From CAZJDV01 sp964544865 (GTDB lineage: Bacteria; Chloroflexota; Dehalococcoidia; Lucifugimonadales; CAJWER01), in assembly GCA_964544865.1 (NCBI GenBank), contig CAZJDV010000035.1, forward strand, positions 1-23,972: a stretch of DNA of 23,972 nucleotides, in the 5' to 3' direction. Shown piece after piece: positions 22,577 through 23,972 of the stretch; positions within the stretch are counted from its first letter, which is position 1; each line of letters opens with the position of its first letter. The notes under the pieces were generated by a model. It worked only from the letters and a program-made list of their open reading frames with translations. It ran no database searches and was not told the DNA's origin. The position numbers and the translations under genes are program-made.

Positions 22577-23269
22577 ATGTCTTTGACCCAGGAGCTCCGC
22601 GCCCGGTACGATGGGCTGTGGGAGGGCATGGTTACGCACCCGTTCGTGATCGAGATGGGAGACGGGACCCTCCCGGAGGCGAAGTTCCGCGAGTACTTCC
22701 TGCAGGACTACGTCTTCGTCAACGACCTGGTGTCGGTGGTCGCCCTGGGGATGTCGAAGGCGCCCAGCCTCAAGGCCGCCGGCGTGCTCAACGATTTTCT
22801 GACGGGGATACTCAATCCGGAGAACGACCTGTTCGTGCGGGCGTTTCGGGAGTTAGGCGCGTCCGAAGAGGAGTACTCCTCGGCGGGCGCCTCACCAACC
22901 ACGCAGGCGTTCGGCGACTTCCTGGTGCGGACCGCTCTGGAGGGGGATTTCGAGGACATCGCGACCCTGCTGTATGTCACGGAAGGCACATACCTGGACT
23001 GGGGCACGCGGCTCATCGAGGCGGGCAAGAAACCGGACAACCCCATTTATCGCGAGTGGATAGGGCTGCACGGTCCCAACGTCCTCGGCGGCCTGGTTGA
23101 CTGGTTGCGCGGCCACCTGGACGGCGCGGAGCTGACCGGCCGGCGCTCCCGGATCGAGCGGCTGTTCCTCACGATCCTGAGGTACGAGTACATGTTCTGG
23201 GAGCAGGCGTACCGGGAGGGCTGGGGGTTAGGGGCTAGGGGCTGGCCGGGCGGGGAGGGTGCTGGGTGA
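22577..23269 (+). CDS. TenA/thiaminase-II-like (PqqC-fold) protein
   Basis: A 230-residue all-helical protein of the TenA/PqqC fold. It shows HPFVIEMGDGTLPEAKFREYFLQDYVFVNDL near the N-terminus (residues about 20-50) and LFLTILRYEYMFWEQAYREGW near the end, both typical of TenA. TenA hydrolyses aminopyrimidine thiamine breakdown products. The usual catalytic Cys region (PCxxxY) reads LLYVTEGTYLDWG here, so the nucleophile is missing and Glu occurs nearby, as in Cys-less TenA_E types. The ATG at 22577 is one base after the aldolase stop. The final dozen residues (GARGWPGGEGAG) are encoded by a G-rich repeat and are unlikely to be conserved. No thiamine genes are nearby, so the role may differ. 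Confidence 0.85.
   Translation: MSLTQELRARYDGLWEGMVTHPFVIEMGDGTLPEAKFREYFLQDYVFVNDLVSVVALGMSKAPSLKAAGVLNDFLTGILNPENDLFVRAFRELGASEEEYSSAGASPTTQAFGDFLVRTALEGDFEDIATLLYVTEGTYLDWGTRLIEAGKKPDNPIYREWIGLHGPNVLGGLVDWLRGHLDGAELTGRRSRIERLFLTILRYEYMFWEQAYREGWGLGARGWPGGEGAG
23222..23260 (+). repeat. G-rich repeat at the 3' end of the TenA-like gene
   Basis: Runs of four to five G separated by TTA, CTA and CTGGCC (GGGGGTTAGGGGCTAGGGG and onward) cover the last codons of the TenA-like gene. This again fits the simple G-quadruplex pattern and is related in style to the repeat at 21692. Confidence 0.5.
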
Positions 23270-23422
23270 TTGGTTTTGGGTGATGGGGAAGAGCGGGATA
23301 CCAAAGGTGAGCGGCGCGAGGCGAAGCGCAGGAAGCGGCGAAAGATGTGGGTCGTGGGCCGGAGCGTGAGGCGCCTCCAGGAAATCATCAGGCGTCGGGC
23401 GGAGAGGGCGCGGAAGAAATAG
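23270..23422 (+). CDS. Possible small, highly basic protein (50 residues)
   Basis: Immediately after the TenA stop and in the same frame, a TTG at 23270 (or 23276) opens a 50-codon frame ending in TAG at 23420-23422. The product is very rich in Arg/Lys: GERREAKRRKRRKMWVVGRS followed by VRRLQEIIRRRAERARKK. GGGGAGGG lies about 10 bases upstream of the first TTG. The basic middle plus amphipathic C-terminal helix suggests a nucleic-acid-binding small protein, but I cannot name a family, and it could instead be a chance frame in GC-rich sequence. An ATG at codon 26 would give only 25 residues. Confidence 0.4.
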   Translation: MVLGDGEERDTKGERREAKRRKRRKMWVVGRSVRRLQEIIRRRAERARKK

Positions 23423-23441
23423 GGCGGGTGTCGTGCAACCG

Positions 23442-23972
23442 ATGAGCCGATGGATTAGGTGGCACGCCCCGGTTCACTCCGAGGGGGACGGCGTATCCCT
23501 GTCTCGACGGAAGCGAAAGAGAACGTTGCGCTACTACTATCCAGAACACCTGGCGGGATACGAACGCATCAAGGCGGAAGGCAAGACTGCGTGGGGTGAA
23601 ATCCATGGAGGGAAGGGTTTCGACGACTTCGATTCACGTGGTTTTCTTGAAGCTGTGCTCCCGCGCCTGACTTTCTCTGCACCCGTACCGTCAGCCCTGG
23701 AATACGGCTGCGGCACAGGCCCGGGCGCCTGCTTTCTCGCCGAACGCGGATTTCGTGTCGACGCATTCGACCTGGCGCCCACGGCGATAAAGATGGTCAG
23801 GGAGAACGCTTCTCAACGTGGGCTCAGCATCCACTTCGAGGTGGCCGACGCGTGTGACTTACCGGAAGGAGTGAAGCAGTTCGATCTGATAGTAGACAGC
23901 TACTGTCTCCAGTGCATCGTGTTCGACGACGAAAGGCAACAGGTTTTCGCGGCCGTTCAGTCCAGCCTGAAA
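23442..23972 (+). CDS. Class I SAM-dependent methyltransferase (3' truncated)
   Basis: The 177 codons present run off the end of the window without a stop. Motif I is ALEYGCGTGPGACFLAERG, followed by the acidic end of strand two in VDAFDLAPTAI, the motif II region VADACDLPEG and the strand-four motif FDLIVDSYCLQCI, all typical of class I methyltransferases of the Methyltransf_11/25 type. The ATG at 23442 is the first in frame; TTG at 23526 before RYYYPEHLAGYERI is a possible shorter start. Codon use is noticeably less GC-biased than in the neighbours (TTT, CTT, ACT, GTA and TCA are frequent), which may point to later acquisition. The substrate is unknown. Confidence 0.85.
   Translation, partial: MSRWIRWHAPVHSEGDGVSLSRRKRKRTLRYYYPEHLAGYERIKAEGKTAWGEIHGGKGFDDFDSRGFLEAVLPRLTFSAPVPSALEYGCGTGPGACFLAERGFRVDAFDLAPTAIKMVRENASQRGLSIHFEVADACDLPEGVKQFDLIVDSYCLQCIVFDDERQQVFAAVQSSLK

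Noticed and set aside
22577..23269. Thiamine riboswitch or thiamine operon around the TenA-like gene
   Set aside because: The leader of the aldolase/TenA unit is only about 34 bases and no thiamine genes are adjacent.

Overview
The window looks like chromosomal sequence from a GC-rich, uncultured bacterium. It is probably a Chloroflexota (Dehalococcoidia/SAR202-like) metagenome-assembled genome. That placement is an inference from gene content: Pro/Thr-rich lipoproteins, DUF2851, an AroK-AroB fusion, and many GTG/TTG starts behind strong purine-rich ribosome binding sites. No rRNA, intact tRNA, CRISPR array, phage or insertion sequence was seen. A 100-N scaffold gap (14615-14714) sits inside a tandem repeat, and several genes between about 9.7 and 17.2 kb are broken by stops or frameshifts, so local sequence quality is uneven.

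Layout. 1-1252: 3' end of alaS overlapping ruvX (+). 1300-3723: a tightly coupled operon (-) of ABC ATPase, ABC-2 permease and a pentapeptide-repeat protein whose C-terminus resembles Qnr. The set resembles the McbE/McbF/McbG immunity cassette of microcin B17. 3985-8899: aroE, an aroK-aroB fusion, a TauE/SafE permease and tgt (+). 8971-9549: unrecognised protein (-). 9702-10944: broken DUF2851 gene (+). 10941-11549: TPR lipoprotein (-). 11655-12182: gamma-carbonic-anhydrase-like protein (+). 12241-13911: argS (-). 13938-15578: broken lipoprotein with CARDB and lamin-tail domains (-). 15611-16672: selD (-). 16849-17635: metallo-beta-lactamase-fold gene with two frameshifts (+). 17682-18392: TPR lipoprotein. 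18482-19759: MFS transporter. 19879-20307: OsmC-like protein. 20341-21126: polysaccharide deacetylase. 21148-21669: NUDIX hydrolase (-). 21814-23269: HpaI-type aldolase plus TenA-like protein (+). 23270-23422: possible small basic protein. 23442-end: partial methyltransferase.

The main discovery is selenium biology. Two genes, selD and the osmC-like gene, carry an in-frame UGA exactly where their families have a catalytic cysteine. Each UGA is followed at the distance expected for a bacterial SECIS by a hairpin. An ordinary gene caller would cut both genes: selD would lose its first 37 residues and the OsmC-like protein would be split in two. Selenophosphate synthetase supplies the selenium donor for selenocysteine, so the window holds both part of the supply route and a likely consumer.

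The second point of interest is the ABC exporter plus Qnr/McbG-like operon, a plausible self-protection or resistance module against a DNA-gyrase poison. Smaller observations include G-quadruplex-like G-rich repeats at gene ends, REP-like fragments, well-formed sigma-70-type promoters, and catalytic-residue substitutions in the deacetylase, TenA-like and Tgt proteins.
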